A stretch of DNA of 64,000 nucleotides from Demequina sediminis. Lineage in GTDB: Bacteria > Actinomycetota > Actinomycetes > Actinomycetales > Demequinaceae. A model generated the notes under the pieces. The model saw only the letters and a program-made list of their open reading frames with translations. It was not told the DNA's origin and did no database searches. The first letter of the stretch is position 1, and each line of letters opens with the position of its first letter. Made by a program: the position numbers and the translations under genes. The DNA lies in contig NZ_AP027736.1 in NCBI RefSeq assembly GCF_030296675.1, positions 124,001-188,000 on the forward strand, read 5' to 3'. Below, in pieces: positions 11,175 through 19,881 of the stretch.

Positions 11175-12263
11175 ATGCGAATTCTTGCGGCCCTGTCGGG
11201 TGGAGTGGACTCCGCCGTGGCCGCGGCGCGCGCGGTGGACGCCGGACACGACGTGGTCGGGGTGCACATGGCGCTCTCGCGCTCGCGGGCGGAGCACCGC
11301 AACGGCTCGCGCGGCTGCTGCTCGATCGAGGACGCGAACGACGCGCGCCGTGCCGCGGACAAGCTCGGCATCCCGTACTACGTGTGGGACCTGTCGGACG
11401 AGTTCCACGACACCGTCGTCAGCGACTTCCTCTCCGAATACGAGGCGGGACGCACCCCCAATCCGTGTGTGCGCTGCAACGAGCACATCAAGTTCGACAC
11501 GCTGCTCGAGCGGGGGATCGCGCTGGGCTTCGACGCGGTGTGCACGGGCCACTATGCGCGCATCGAGCTGAGGGAGGACGGCGGACGCGAGCTCCATCGC
11601 GGCGCGGATCCCGCCAAGGATCAGTCCTATGTCCTGGCCGTGATGGGCCCCGAGCGCCTGGCGCGCGCGATGTTCCCGCTCGGCACCGCGACCTCCAAGG
11701 CCGAGGTCCGCGCGGAGGCCGTCGCACGCGGCCTCGGGGTCTCGAACAAGCCCGATTCCTACGACATCTGTTTTGTCGCGGACGGCGACACCGGCGGCTT
11801 TCTCCGGCGCGCGCTGGGCGAGCGTCCCGGCGAGATCGTCGACGAGACCGGCGAGGTCGTGGGCGAGCACACGGGCGCCTACGCGTTCACGGTGGGTCAG
11901 CGCAAGGGCCTGCGGCTGCCGAGGCCGGCCGCCGACGGCGCCCCGCGCTACGTCACGGGCATCGACACCGCGCGCAACGTGGTCACTGTCGGGCCCGAGC
12001 AACTCCTCAGCGTGAGCGAACTGGTCGGCGAGGACGTGGTGTGGCTCGCGCCGGACGTTGCGTCGGATCGCCCGACAGACTGCACGGTCCAGGTGAGGGC
12101 ACACGGGGAGCCGGTGGCGGCGCGCGTCGAGCGTCGCGGTGAGCGCGTGGTGGCGGCGCTCGAGACGCCGATGCGAGGCGTGGCCGCCGGCCAGTCGCTG
12201 GTGGTCTACCAGGGGACTCGGGTCATCGGTCAGGCCACGCTGACGCGCGAGCCGCGACCGTGA
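11175..12263 (+). CDS. mnmA: tRNA-specific 2-thiouridylase MnmA
   Basis: 362 residues, normal length. It thiolates U34 of Lys, Glu and Gln tRNAs. The PP-loop SGGVDSA lies at residues 8-14. The first catalytic Cys is in TPNPCVRCN, and the second in [16 protein letters not shown] and the C-terminal beta-barrel region follow. Gene order with the cysteine desulfurase matches many actinobacteria. It converges on the lipoprotein gene with an 8-nt gap. Confidence 0.95.
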   Translation: MRILAALSGGVDSAVAAARAVDAGHDVVGVHMALSRSRAEHRNGSRGCCSIEDANDARRAADKLGIPYYVWDLSDEFHDTVVSDFLSEYEAGRTPNPCVRCNEHIKFDTLLERGIALGFDAVCTGHYARIELREDGGRELHRGADPAKDQSYVLAVMGPERLARAMFPLGTATSKAEVRAEAVARGLGVSNKPDSYDICFVADGDTGGFLRRALGERPGEIVDETGEVVGEHTGAYAFTVGQRKGLRLPRPAADGAPRYVTGIDTARNVVTVGPEQLLSVSELVGEDVVWLAPDVASDRPTDCTVQVRAHGEPVAARVERRGERVVAALETPMRGVAAGQSLVVYQGTRVIGQATLTREPRP

Positions 12264-12271
12264 CCGGCCTG

Positions 12272-12688
12272 CTATGACGCCGGCTCGAGGTCCTCGTCCT
12301 GCACCAAGAAGACCTCGCCGAACTGGTTGAGCGTGCACCCCGACGGGATCTCGATCGCGTCGAGCGAGGCCGCAACGCCGCCTCCCGCCGCGATCACGTC
12401 GCCCGCGTTATAGTCGCGGCCCGCGTACCTCAGCGTCTCCGTGTCGGCATCCCACGAGGCTAGGTGGCGCGGGAACGCGGGCACGATGTCGCCCACGTAG
12501 AGGCACCCGTCCCGCAGCGTGAGCGGACCCTCGAGGAGCGCCTCCATCGCCGCCGAGGTGTCCCATTCGTAGCGTGCGAGGGGGACCGGGGGCGCGTCGA
12601 GGGCCAACGGATCCGGCGCGTCTGGCGCGCCGGGCGAGGCGCACGCGGCCAGGGTGGCGACGGCGGCGAAAAGGGCGATCGTGCGCAT
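12272..12688 (-). CDS. Small lipoprotein of unknown function
   Basis: 138 residues. The signal peptide ends in a lipobox (ATLAAC), so the mature protein should be anchored outside the membrane by Cys16. The rest has two further cysteines (DGCLYVGD and SGCTLNQFGE) that could form a disulfide. The family is not recognised. There is no ribosome site; GACCCT 6 nt upstream of the ATG suggests a leaderless message. Confidence 0.7.
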   Translation of the reverse strand: MRTIALFAAVATLAACASPGAPDAPDPLALDAPPVPLARYEWDTSAAMEALLEGPLTLRDGCLYVGDIVPAFPRHLASWDADTETLRYAGRDYNAGDVIAAGGGVAASLDAIEIPSGCTLNQFGEVFLVQDEDLEPAS

Positions 12689-12793
12689 GGAACCAGGGTC
12701 CCACGGCGCGGCGGTGGCGACGATGCGCGGGTGGCACCCGGTGCCCGTTCGTAACGTTTCGGCTACGAAATGTCGCGGCGTGCTCGAAACGGT

Positions 12794-12823
12794 TTGACGT
12801 TCCGGCCATGGCGGCTCTAGGTT
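12794..12823 (+). promoter_or_regulatory. Promoter of the sugar ABC operon (TTGACG-N18-TAGGTT)
   Basis: -35 TTGACG at 12794-12799 and -10 TAGGTT at 12818-12823. The start site should fall near 12830, just before the twin palindromes. Confidence 0.6.
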
Positions 12824-12835
12824 GATGGCGATGTC

Positions 12836-12865
12836 AGAGAGCGCTCTCTCAGAGAGAGCGCTCTC
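12836..12865. promoter_or_regulatory. Twin LacI-family operators
   Basis: Two perfect palindromes: AGAGAGCGCTCTCT at 12836-12849 and GAGAGCGCTCTC at 12854-12865. Both have the central CG of LacI-family sites. Their centres are 17 bp apart. They lie just downstream of the -10 element, so a bound repressor would block transcription. The lacI-type gene at the operon end is the obvious binder. Confidence 0.75.
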
Positions 12866-12904
12866 AGGATCATCGACCCACTAGACGGACACAAAGGAGT
12901 GAAC

Positions 12905-14242
12905 GTGAGCTTCTCACGACGCAAGACCACACTCGGGTTCGCGGCCGGAGCCGCGACCCTTGCACTCGCTCTCGCGGGCTGCGGCAACTCGAGCGACCCG
13001 GAGGGCTCGTCTTCGGCTGCTCCCGGCGAGACCGGCTCGAACGACGAGCCCATTACGCTGACCCTCGCCACCTTCAACCAGTTCGGCTACTCCTCGGAGT
13101 CCGAGGGTGGTGGCGACTACATGTACGACCTCATCGCCGAGTACGAGGAGCTCAACCCGAACGTCGACGTGGTCTACAACGTCGCCGACACCTCCAACAC
13201 CGCTCGCGAGAACTTCTTCACCAAGCTCGGCCCCGGCGGTCTTGCCGACGTCGAGGCCATCGAGGTCGACTGGCTGCCCGAGGCCATGCAGTACTCCGAC
13301 CTGCTCGCCGACCTGACGAGCCCTGACGTCGATGGCCGCTGGCTGCAGTGGAAGACCGACGCGGCGACCGACAAGGACGGCCGTCTGATCGGCTACGGCA
13401 CCGACATCGGCCCCGAGGCGATCTGCTACAACGTCGACGCAATCGAGGCCGCGGGCATGGATGCCTCGCGTGAGGCGATGACCGCTGCCATCGACGGCGA
13501 CTGGGACAACTTCTTCGCGCTCGGCAAGCAGTACTCCGACGCGACGGGCAAGGGCTTCTACGAGGAGAACGCCGCCGTCCTGCAGGCCATGATCGGCCAG
13601 CTCGAGGCGCCCTACGAGGATCCGGCAACGGACGAGATCATCGCCCTCACCAACCCCGAGGTCAAGGAGATCTACGACACCCTGACCGCTGCCTCCGACG
13701 CCGGCATCTCCGCCGGTCTCCAGCAGTGGGGTGACGATTGGGCCGCAGGCATGGCCAACGGCGACTTCGCCGCGATGCCCTGCCCGTCCTGGATGCTCGG
13801 TGTCATCGCGGGTAACGCCCCCGAGGGCAACTGGGACATCGCCGACGCGTTCCCGAATGGCGGCGGCAACTGGGGCGGCTCGTACCTGACCGTTCCCGCC
13901 AACGGCGAGAACGTCGAGGCCGCGACCGCGCTCGCCGCGTGGCTGACTGCTCCCGAGCAGCAGGCCAAGGCCTTCGCGAACGTGGGTGCCTTCCCGAGCC
14001 AGCCCGAGGCCTCGGAGTCGGAGGCCGTCCAGGCCGCGACTAACGAGTTCTTCAACGACGCCCCGATCGGTCAGATCTTCACCACGCGCGCTGCCGCGGT
14101 GACGGTTGCCCCGTACAAGGGCCCCCACTACTTCCAGGTGAACGACGCCATGGTCAACGCGCTGCGTCGCGTCGACGAGGGCACGATGTCCGCCGCGGAT
14201 TCGTGGGCGCAGTTCGAGGCTGACGTCCAGGCGATCGGCTAA
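12905..14242 (+). CDS. Sugar ABC transporter substrate-binding lipoprotein
   Basis: 445 residues, extracellular solute-binding protein family 1. The signal peptide ends ALALAGC, giving a lipidated Cys. The mature part has ITLTLATFNQFGY, a hinge-binding Trp-rich C-terminal half and GGNWGGSYLTVPA. It should capture an oligosaccharide for the two permeases that follow. The GTG at 12905 is chosen because AAAGGAG ends 5 nt before it; an earlier GTG at 12899 overlaps that site. No ATPase gene is in the operon, so a shared MsiK-type ATPase encoded elsewhere is likely. Confidence 0.9.
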   Translation: MSFSRRKTTLGFAAGAATLALALAGCGNSSDPEGSSSAAPGETGSNDEPITLTLATFNQFGYSSESEGGGDYMYDLIAEYEELNPNVDVVYNVADTSNTARENFFTKLGPGGLADVEAIEVDWLPEAMQYSDLLADLTSPDVDGRWLQWKTDAATDKDGRLIGYGTDIGPEAICYNVDAIEAAGMDASREAMTAAIDGDWDNFFALGKQYSDATGKGFYEENAAVLQAMIGQLEAPYEDPATDEIIALTNPEVKEIYDTLTAASDAGISAGLQQWGDDWAAGMANGDFAAMPCPSWMLGVIAGNAPEGNWDIADAFPNGGGNWGGSYLTVPANGENVEAATALAAWLTAPEQQAKAFANVGAFPSQPEASESEAVQAATNEFFNDAPIGQIFTTRAAAVTVAPYKGPHYFQVNDAMVNALRRVDEGTMSAADSWAQFEADVQAIG

Positions 14243-14251
14243 CACGCACGC

Positions 14252-14286
14252 GGTGCGGGCCGCCTCCCACGGGGGCGGCCCGCACC
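14252..14286 (+). terminator. Intercistronic hairpin after the binding-protein gene
   Basis: A 13-bp perfect stem (GGTGCGGGCCGCC and complement) with a 9-nt loop lies between the binding-protein and first permease genes. It probably stabilises the upstream message or partly terminates, giving more binding protein than permease. Confidence 0.65.
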
Positions 14287-14328
14287 CGTCGCATCGGCCC
14301 ACTACCCCCTCGACACAGGACTCGCCTC

Positions 14329-15336
14329 ATGACCACCACCAAGCCGCACACCGAGGTCCCCACGCCTCGCGGCCCCGAGCGCCGACCGGCGCCGCTGACC
14401 ATGCGTCAGCGAATGGGGCGCTGGGACGTCAAGTTTTCTCCGTACCTCTACATCGCGCCCTTCTGGATCGTCTTCGCGATCGTCGGGCTTTTCCCGATCT
14501 TCTACACGGCCGTCATCTCGTTCCAGGAATGGGACCTCGTGCGCAACACGGGCACGATGGTCGGCTTCGACAATTTCGCCTTCGTGCTCCAGGACCGCGA
14601 GTTCTGGCTGTCGCTGCGGAACACCTTCTCGATCTTCCTGCTGTCGTCGGTGCCGCAGCTCGTCGCCGCGACCTTCATCGCCGCGATGCTCGACAAGAAC
14701 ATCCGCGCCAAGACCTTCTGGCGCATGGGCGTGCTGCTGCCGTACGTGGTCGCTCCGGTCGCGGTCGCCCTGATCTTCTCGAACATGTTCGGAGACCGCT
14801 ACGGCCTCATCAACTCGTTCCTCAACGACATCGGCCTCAGCTCGATCATGTGGCACGTCGACGTGATCCCCAGCCATGTCGCGATTGCCACCATGGTCAA
14901 CTTCCGCTGGACGGGATACAACGCGTTGATCCTGCTCGCGGCGATGCAGGCCATCCCGCGCGACCTCTACGAGGCCGCCGCAATCGACGGTGCGGGAACG
15001 ATGCGCCGCTTCTTCTCGGTGACCCTTCCGCAGATCCGGCCCACGATGATCTTCGTCATCATCACGTCGACCATCGGTGGCCTGCAGATCTTCGACGAGC
15101 CGCGCATGTTCGACACGAACGGCCAGGGTGGGTCCAACCACCAGTGGGAGACCATCGCGCTCTACCTCTACAACAAGGGCTGGGTTGACTTCGACTTTGG
15201 TCGTGCGGCGGCGGTGGCGTGGATCCTGTTCCTCATTATCATCGCCATCGGACTCCTCAACCTGTTCATTACCAGGCGCTTCATTGCCGGCGATGCCGGA
15301 GCGAGCACCAAGAAGTCCAAGAAGGTGACCAAGTGA
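14329..15336 (+). CDS. Sugar ABC transporter permease (MalF type)
   Basis: 335 residues with six predicted membrane segments, starting YLYIAPFWIVFAIVGLFPIFY. The cytoplasmic EAA loop reads DLYEAAAIDGAGTMRRFF. It forms the pore with the next gene product. Its stop overlaps the next start (GTGA). Confidence 0.92.
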   Translation: MTTTKPHTEVPTPRGPERRPAPLTMRQRMGRWDVKFSPYLYIAPFWIVFAIVGLFPIFYTAVISFQEWDLVRNTGTMVGFDNFAFVLQDREFWLSLRNTFSIFLLSSVPQLVAATFIAAMLDKNIRAKTFWRMGVLLPYVVAPVAVALIFSNMFGDRYGLINSFLNDIGLSSIMWHVDVIPSHVAIATMVNFRWTGYNALILLAAMQAIPRDLYEAAAIDGAGTMRRFFSVTLPQIRPTMIFVIITSTIGGLQIFDEPRMFDTNGQGGSNHQWETIALYLYNKGWVDFDFGRAAAVAWILFLIIIAIGLLNLFITRRFIAGDAGASTKKSKKVTK

Positions 15337-16209
15337 CCGCCCTCAGCACCCTGATCAAGCGCAAGTCGGGCGGCGCGAGCGCCGTCACCACGATGCGCCC
15401 TAGCTGGTTCGTCTACGCGGCCCTGGCCATCGTGCTTATCGCCTCCATGTTCCCTTTCTACTGGTCGTTCCTCATCGCCTCGGGTGACCGCTTCACGGTC
15501 AATGACCCGAATCTGTCGTGGTGGCCGGGGGGACTTCCTCGCAAACGCGGCGACCGTCATCAACAACCCTGCCGTGAACTTCTGGAAGGCGCTCAGCAAC
15601 TCGATCATCGTGTCGACCGCCGTCTCCGTGTCGACGGTCGTGTTGTCGACTCTCGCCGGCTACGCCTTCGCGAAGCTCCGCTTCAAGGGCTCGGGGCCGC
15701 TGCTCATCGCGGTCGTGGCGACCATGGCGGTGCCGGTTCAGCTCGGCATCGTGCCGCTGTACATCCTCATGCAGCGCTTCGGATGGACCGGCAACATCGG
15801 CGCCGTGATCATCCCGGGCCTCGTGACGGCGTTCGGTGTGTTCTGGATGACGCAGTACATCCAGCAGTCGCTGCCCACCGAGCTCATCGAGGCGGCGCGC
15901 GTGGACGGCTGTTCGATGATCCGCACGTTCTGGCACGTGGGCCTTCCCGCCGCGCGACCTGCGGCCGCGATGCTGTTCCTCTTCACGTTCGTGACCTCGT
16001 GGAACAACTTCATGTGGCCGTACATCGTGCTCGACCAGCAGAGCCCGACCCTTCCCGTGTCGCTGTCGATTCTGCAGGCGAACTACTTCGTGGACTACTC
16101 GCTCGTGCTCGCGGGCGTGCTGTTGGCAACGGTGCCGCTGCTCCTCCTGTTCATGTTCGCCGGACGCCAGCTGGTGTCGGGCATCATGCAGGGCGCGGTG
16201 AAGGGCTAG
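15333..16209 (+). CDS. Sugar ABC transporter permease (MalG type), one frameshift
   Basis: About 292 residues. The first membrane segment is WFVYAALAIVLIASMFPFYW; the EAA loop reads ELIEAARVDGCSMIRTFW. The frame changes in the six-G run at 15527-15532, between SWWPG and DFLANAATVINN. This run fits either one extra G or two missing ones, the only site where an insertion is as likely as a loss. The GTG start overlaps the upstream stop. Confidence 0.85.
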
Positions 16210-16289
16210 GAGGGGATGCCTGTCGCCGTTGGCGGGCATGGGGTCATTTTCGAGATGATGGCCTCATGCCCGCCGATGAAGGTCAGCCC

Positions 16290-17305
16290 ATGACGACCGT
16301 CGGGCGCGCCTCCGCGCCCACCCTCGAGCTGGTGGCCGCGCGCGCGGGGTCTCGCGCGCCACCGTCTCGAGGGTGGTCAACGGGGCTCCGTCGGTGTCGC
16401 CGCCGATCGCCGAGGCCGTGCGTCGCGCGATTCAGGAGCTCGGCTACGTCCCCAACAGGGCCGCTCGTTCGCTCGTGAGCCAGCAGTCTCAGGCGATCGC
16501 GCTGGTCGCGCCCGAGGACGTCAACCGGTTCTTTGGGGATCTGTTCTTCGCGGAGATCGTCGCGGGCATCGACGCCCGTCTCGAGAACTCCGACTACGTG
16601 CTCAACCTGATGATCGCGAATCACGACCCCAGTGGGAAGACGATGCGCTACCTGGGTGGCGGCGCGGTCGACGGTGCGATCGTGGTGTCCCACCACACGT
16701 CCGACCGCTTCCTGCGACGCATCACCGAGTCCCTTCCCGTAGTCTTCGGTGGTCGCTCCGCGGTGGCGGGGCCCGACACATACGTGGTCGACGTCGACAA
16801 CGTCGCGGGAGCCGAGACGGCGACCCGCCGCCTCATCGAGCGAGGCTGCCAGCGGATCGCGACCATCGCGGGCCCGCTCACGATGCAGGGCTCGATCGAC
16901 CGCCTCACGGGCTGGCGTCGCGCCCTCGACGAGGCCGGGGTCGCGGCCGGTCCCGTGGTCGACGGTGACTTCACGATGTTCGGTGCCGCGCGCGCGATGA
17001 GGGAGATCCTCGAGTCGCGTGACAAGGTCGACGGCATCTTCGTCGCCTCCGACCTCATGGCCTCCGGCGCGCTACCCGTGCTGCTCGACCGTGGCATCCG
17101 GGTGCCCGAGGACGTCGCGATCGTGGGCTTCGACGACTCGAGCGCGGCGCTGTCGACGGGTGTGCGGCTCACCACCGTGCGCCAGCCGTCGCGGGAGATG
17201 GGCTGGCACATGGCCGACATCCTCATCGACGTGCTCGCGGGGCGGACGGATCGCGAGCACTCGCTCATCCTGCCCACCGAGCTCGTGGTGCGAGACTCGG
17301 CCTAG
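16290..17305 (+). CDS. LacI family transcriptional repressor, one frameshift
   Basis: About 338 residues. The N-terminal helix-turn-helix reads TLELVAARAGVSRATVSRVVNG once one G is added at 16346-16349. The periplasmic-binding-like effector domain follows, with AIALVAPED, FGGRSAV, VDVDNVAGAETATRRLIERG and VPEDVAIVGFDDS. It lies 80 nt after the permeases it should control, and the paired operators at 12836-12865 fit its family. The ATG at 16290 has GAAGGT upstream; an in-frame ATG at 16266 is possible. Confidence 0.88.
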
Positions 17306-17332
17306 GCAGGCAGGGTTCCCGACTCTCATACG

Positions 17333-17369
17333 CGTGTGCCCCGGCGCCCGAGTGGGGCCGGGGCACACG
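17333..17369. terminator. Bidirectional terminator between lacI and hsp20
   Basis: A 13-bp perfect stem (CGTGTGCCCCGGC and complement) with an 11-nt loop between converging genes. Confidence 0.75.
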
Positions 17370-17374
17370 TCGCG

Positions 17375-17820
17375 TTAGTCGGTGCTCACCGCGATGCGGC
17401 GCGGCTTGGCCGCCTCGGACTTGGCGACGGTGACGGTAAGCAGGCCGTCCTTGTAGGACGCCGTGACCTTGTCGGGGTCGACGCGGTCGGGCAGGCGCAC
17501 CGCGCGGTGGAACCGGCCGAACCTGCGCTCGACGCGACGGAAGCCCTCGGCGTTCTTCTCGTCGTAGAAGTTGCGCTCGCCGGAGACCGTAAGGACGTTC
17601 TCCTCGAGCGACACGTCCACCTGGTCGGGCTTCACGCCGGGAAGCTCCACGTGCATCGTGAAGCCGTCCTCGGTCTCCTCGACGTCGAGGGCGGGGAGAA
17701 GGCTCCCGACAGGGTCGTGTCGGTGTCTCCAAAGAACTGCTGGACGATGCGCTGGAAGTCGTCCGGCCACGGCGACGCGGCAGCGGCCGGAACGGAGCGA
17801 CGGAGAATCTCTCGTGCCAT
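17375..17820 (-). CDS. Hsp20/alpha-crystallin small heat-shock protein, one frameshift
   Basis: 148 residues after adding one G at 17705-17707. It is an ATP-independent holdase chaperone. The alpha-crystallin domain runs from VEETEDGFTMHVELPGVKPD to the end, with VSLEENVLTVSGER and the family motif ASYKDGLLTVTVAK. The end PRRIAVSTD replaces the usual longer tail. A strong AAGGAGG ribosome site precedes the ATG. It is monocistronic and its promoter carries a HAIR operator, so HspR control is likely. Confidence 0.9.
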
Positions 17821-17898
17821 GATCTGACCTCCTTGGAGGATCGGGTGGCCCGGTCGGGATGGCGCCCTCGCGGGCGAGCGGTGAAGCGCTCCGCCTCC

Positions 17899-17929
17899 AG
17901 GATAAGACTTGAGCGGCCTTCGCTCAAGT
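17899..17929 (-). promoter_or_regulatory. hsp20 promoter with HAIR (HspR) operator
   Basis: On the minus strand -35 TTGAGC (17922-17927) and -10 TATCCT (17899-17904) are 17 bp apart. The perfect inverted repeat ACTTGAGC-N7-GCTCAAGT (17907-17929) matches the HAIR consensus for HspR and covers the -35 box and spacer. A bound repressor would exclude RNA polymerase. Confidence 0.85.
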
Positions 17930-17987
17930 CAAGCGTTCCTCCTGGCACACGAAGTGTTTCTGCCGCCCGGCCGGCGCGGTAGGCGCG

Positions 17988-18692
17988 CTACTCCGTGTCG
18001 TAGGGCATGCGTCCGACCCGACCGGGGTGGGTTACGTGACCCAGCCATGCGACGACGAGCGTGATGATCGCGGACAGCGCCATGCCGGCCCCGATGTGCA
18101 CATGGAGCAGCAGCGCGCCGGCGAGCGCGCCGAGCCCGATCAGCACGACCGCCCCCGCGCGCCGCTTCCACGGCTGCCCGCCTCCCGTGCCCAGCACCGA
18201 GTCTGACGCGAGGCCCGTGATGGTCGAGGTGACCACCACCGTGGTGACGTCCTTGACCGCGACGTGGCGCGCGGCGGCCGCCTGGCAGCCCATCGCGAGG
18301 CCCAGGGCGGCGGTGATCGAATACTGGAGCACGTGCCCCGGCTCCGCGACGAGTGCCGCGGGCACCGCCGCCAGCGCGATGATGATGCCGACCGCGACGA
18401 AGAGCACGGTGTGGCGCGCGGTCCACGCCGCCGCCGCGCCGCGCAGCGCGCGACCCCCAGCGGCCGCGCCCGCCATGAATCCGGCCAGCGCGATCAGGGG
18501 CCCCGCGACCGGCAGCCCGGTGTCGCCCGCGAGGGCCATGCCGAGGATCACCACGTTGCCCGTCATGTTGCCGGTGAAGACGCGGTCGAGGCCCAGGTAG
18601 CCGACCGCGTCGATGATGCCGGTCGAGAACGTCAGGGCGAGCATGAGCCCCAGGTGGGCGTTGGCGGGATTGCGGCGCATCCGGTCGAGCAC
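17988..18692 (-). CDS. YoaK/DUF1275 family membrane protein
   Basis: 234 residues with about six membrane segments. The family signature is present: an early TFSTGIIDAVGYLGLDRVF followed by TGNMTGNVVILG, and ALGLAMGCQAAAARH in the middle. The molecular role of the family is unknown. GTG at 18692 is chosen because GGAGG lies 5 nt before it; the ATG at 18680 is too far. It diverges from the FmdA-like gene and shares a compact promoter region with it. Confidence 0.85.
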   Translation of the reverse strand: MLDRMRRNPANAHLGLMLALTFSTGIIDAVGYLGLDRVFTGNMTGNVVILGMALAGDTGLPVAGPLIALAGFMAGAAAGGRALRGAAAAWTARHTVLFVAVGIIIALAAVPAALVAEPGHVLQYSITAALGLAMGCQAAAARHVAVKDVTTVVVTSTITGLASDSVLGTGGGQPWKRRAGAVVLIGLGALAGALLLHVHIGAGMALSAIITLVVAWLGHVTHPGRVGRMPYDTE

Positions 18693-18728
18693 GGGACCTC
18701 CGGGTGGGTGGGGCCCCGGCCGGGTCCG

Positions 18729-18769
18729 TTGACTGCGCCCGGGGCGGCTGTAGTCTCGGCCACAGACTA
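18729..18769. promoter_or_regulatory. Compact divergent promoter with mirrored TAGTCT -10 boxes
   Basis: For the plus strand: -35 TTGACT (18729-18734), 16 bp, -10 TAGTCT (18751-18756). The complement of 18764-18769 is also TAGTCT, so TAGTCT-N7-AGACTA is palindromic and can serve as -10 for the divergent yoaK-like gene. The two polymerases could not bind together. Confidence 0.6.
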
Positions 18770-18794
18770 GGGCACACACATCACGGGAGGTCGC

Positions 18795-19881
18795 GTGGCC
18801 GACTACCAGGGCATACTTCAGCCCGGCGAGAACCTGGACGGTTCCGCCTACCTTCCCGCCGACGCGTCGACGGTGGGATGGGGCCGGCTGCCGCGACGCG
18901 GAGACGCGCCCGTGGTGACTCTCGACCCGGGTGACGAGATCACGATCGACACGGTGAGCCACGAGGGCCTGTTGCCCGATCAGGGGCAGGATCCGGCCGC
19001 GTTCTTCGGCGCTCACGGCGTGCCGAGGAGCGCGTCCTGGACGACGCGATCGCGATCGCGGCGACCCGCACGCGCCGCGCAGAGGACGGCCCTCACGTGG
19101 TGAGCGGGCCCATCGCGGTGCGGGGCGCCCGGCCGGGCGACCTGCTCGCGATCACGCTGCTCGAGGCCACGCCGCGGGTCGACTACGGCGTGATTTCCAA
19201 CCGCCACGGGCGCGGCGCGTTGGCTGGCGAGATGCCCGCCGGGCCGCACGACGTCAGCGTCTTCACGCCCATCTCCCTGGAGGCGGACGGAGAGTGGCGG
19301 GGCCGCCTCCCGCTCACCGAGGGCGGCGAGCGCGCGGTGTCCTTTCCGCTCGCGCCGTTCCTGGGCATCATGGGCGTCGCGACGGACACCGCCGAGCGCG
19401 CCCACTCGGTGCCCCCGGTGCGCACGGCGGCAACGTCGACATCCGTCACCTCACTGAGGGCGCGACGCTCTACGTCCCCGTCCAGGTGCCCGACGCGCTC
19501 GCGTACGTGGGCGACCCGCACTTCGCGCAGGGCAACGGAGAGGTCGCGCTCACCGCGCTCGAGGCCTCGCTGCGGGTGCGCGTCCGGTTCGACCTTCTTG
19601 ACGCGACCGATGCGGCACGCGAGTTCGGCACCCTCGCCGGTCCGCTCGCCGCCGATGCGACGCACCTCATGCCCACCGGCATTGACGCCGACCTCGACGA
19701 GGCCATGAGGGCCTGCGTGCGTCAGGCGATCGCCCTCCTGGGAGCCCGGTATGGCATGGCACCCCACCTGGCCTACGCGTATCTGTCGGCGGCCACCGAC
19801 TTCGAGATCTCCCAGGTGGTCGACCTGGTGAGCGGCGTCCACGCGCGCATCCGTCGCGCCGACTTCGAGGAGGTCCTGTGA
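18795..19881 (+). CDS. Acetamidase/formamidase (FmdA) family amidohydrolase, two frameshifts
   Basis: About 362 residues. The family hydrolyses small amides to acid and ammonia. Seen are VTLDPGDEITIDTVSHEG near the N-terminus, VSGPIAVRGARPGDLLAITLL, FLGIMGVA with the downstream glycine-rich loop PPGAHGGNVDIRHLTEGATLYVPV, HFAQGNGEVA and AYLSAATDFEISQVVD at the end; all are typical. One G is missing at 19025 and one at 19417. GTG at 18795 has GGGAGG before it. It overlaps the AtzH-amidase gene by 4 nt, so its job is probably tied to purine nitrogen; oxamate or a related small amide is a guess. Confidence 0.88.

Noticed and set aside
18020-18040. GGGTTACGTGACCC dyad as another copy of the uricase operator
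   Set aside because: It lies inside the 3' end of the yoaK-like coding sequence and matches only the central bases.
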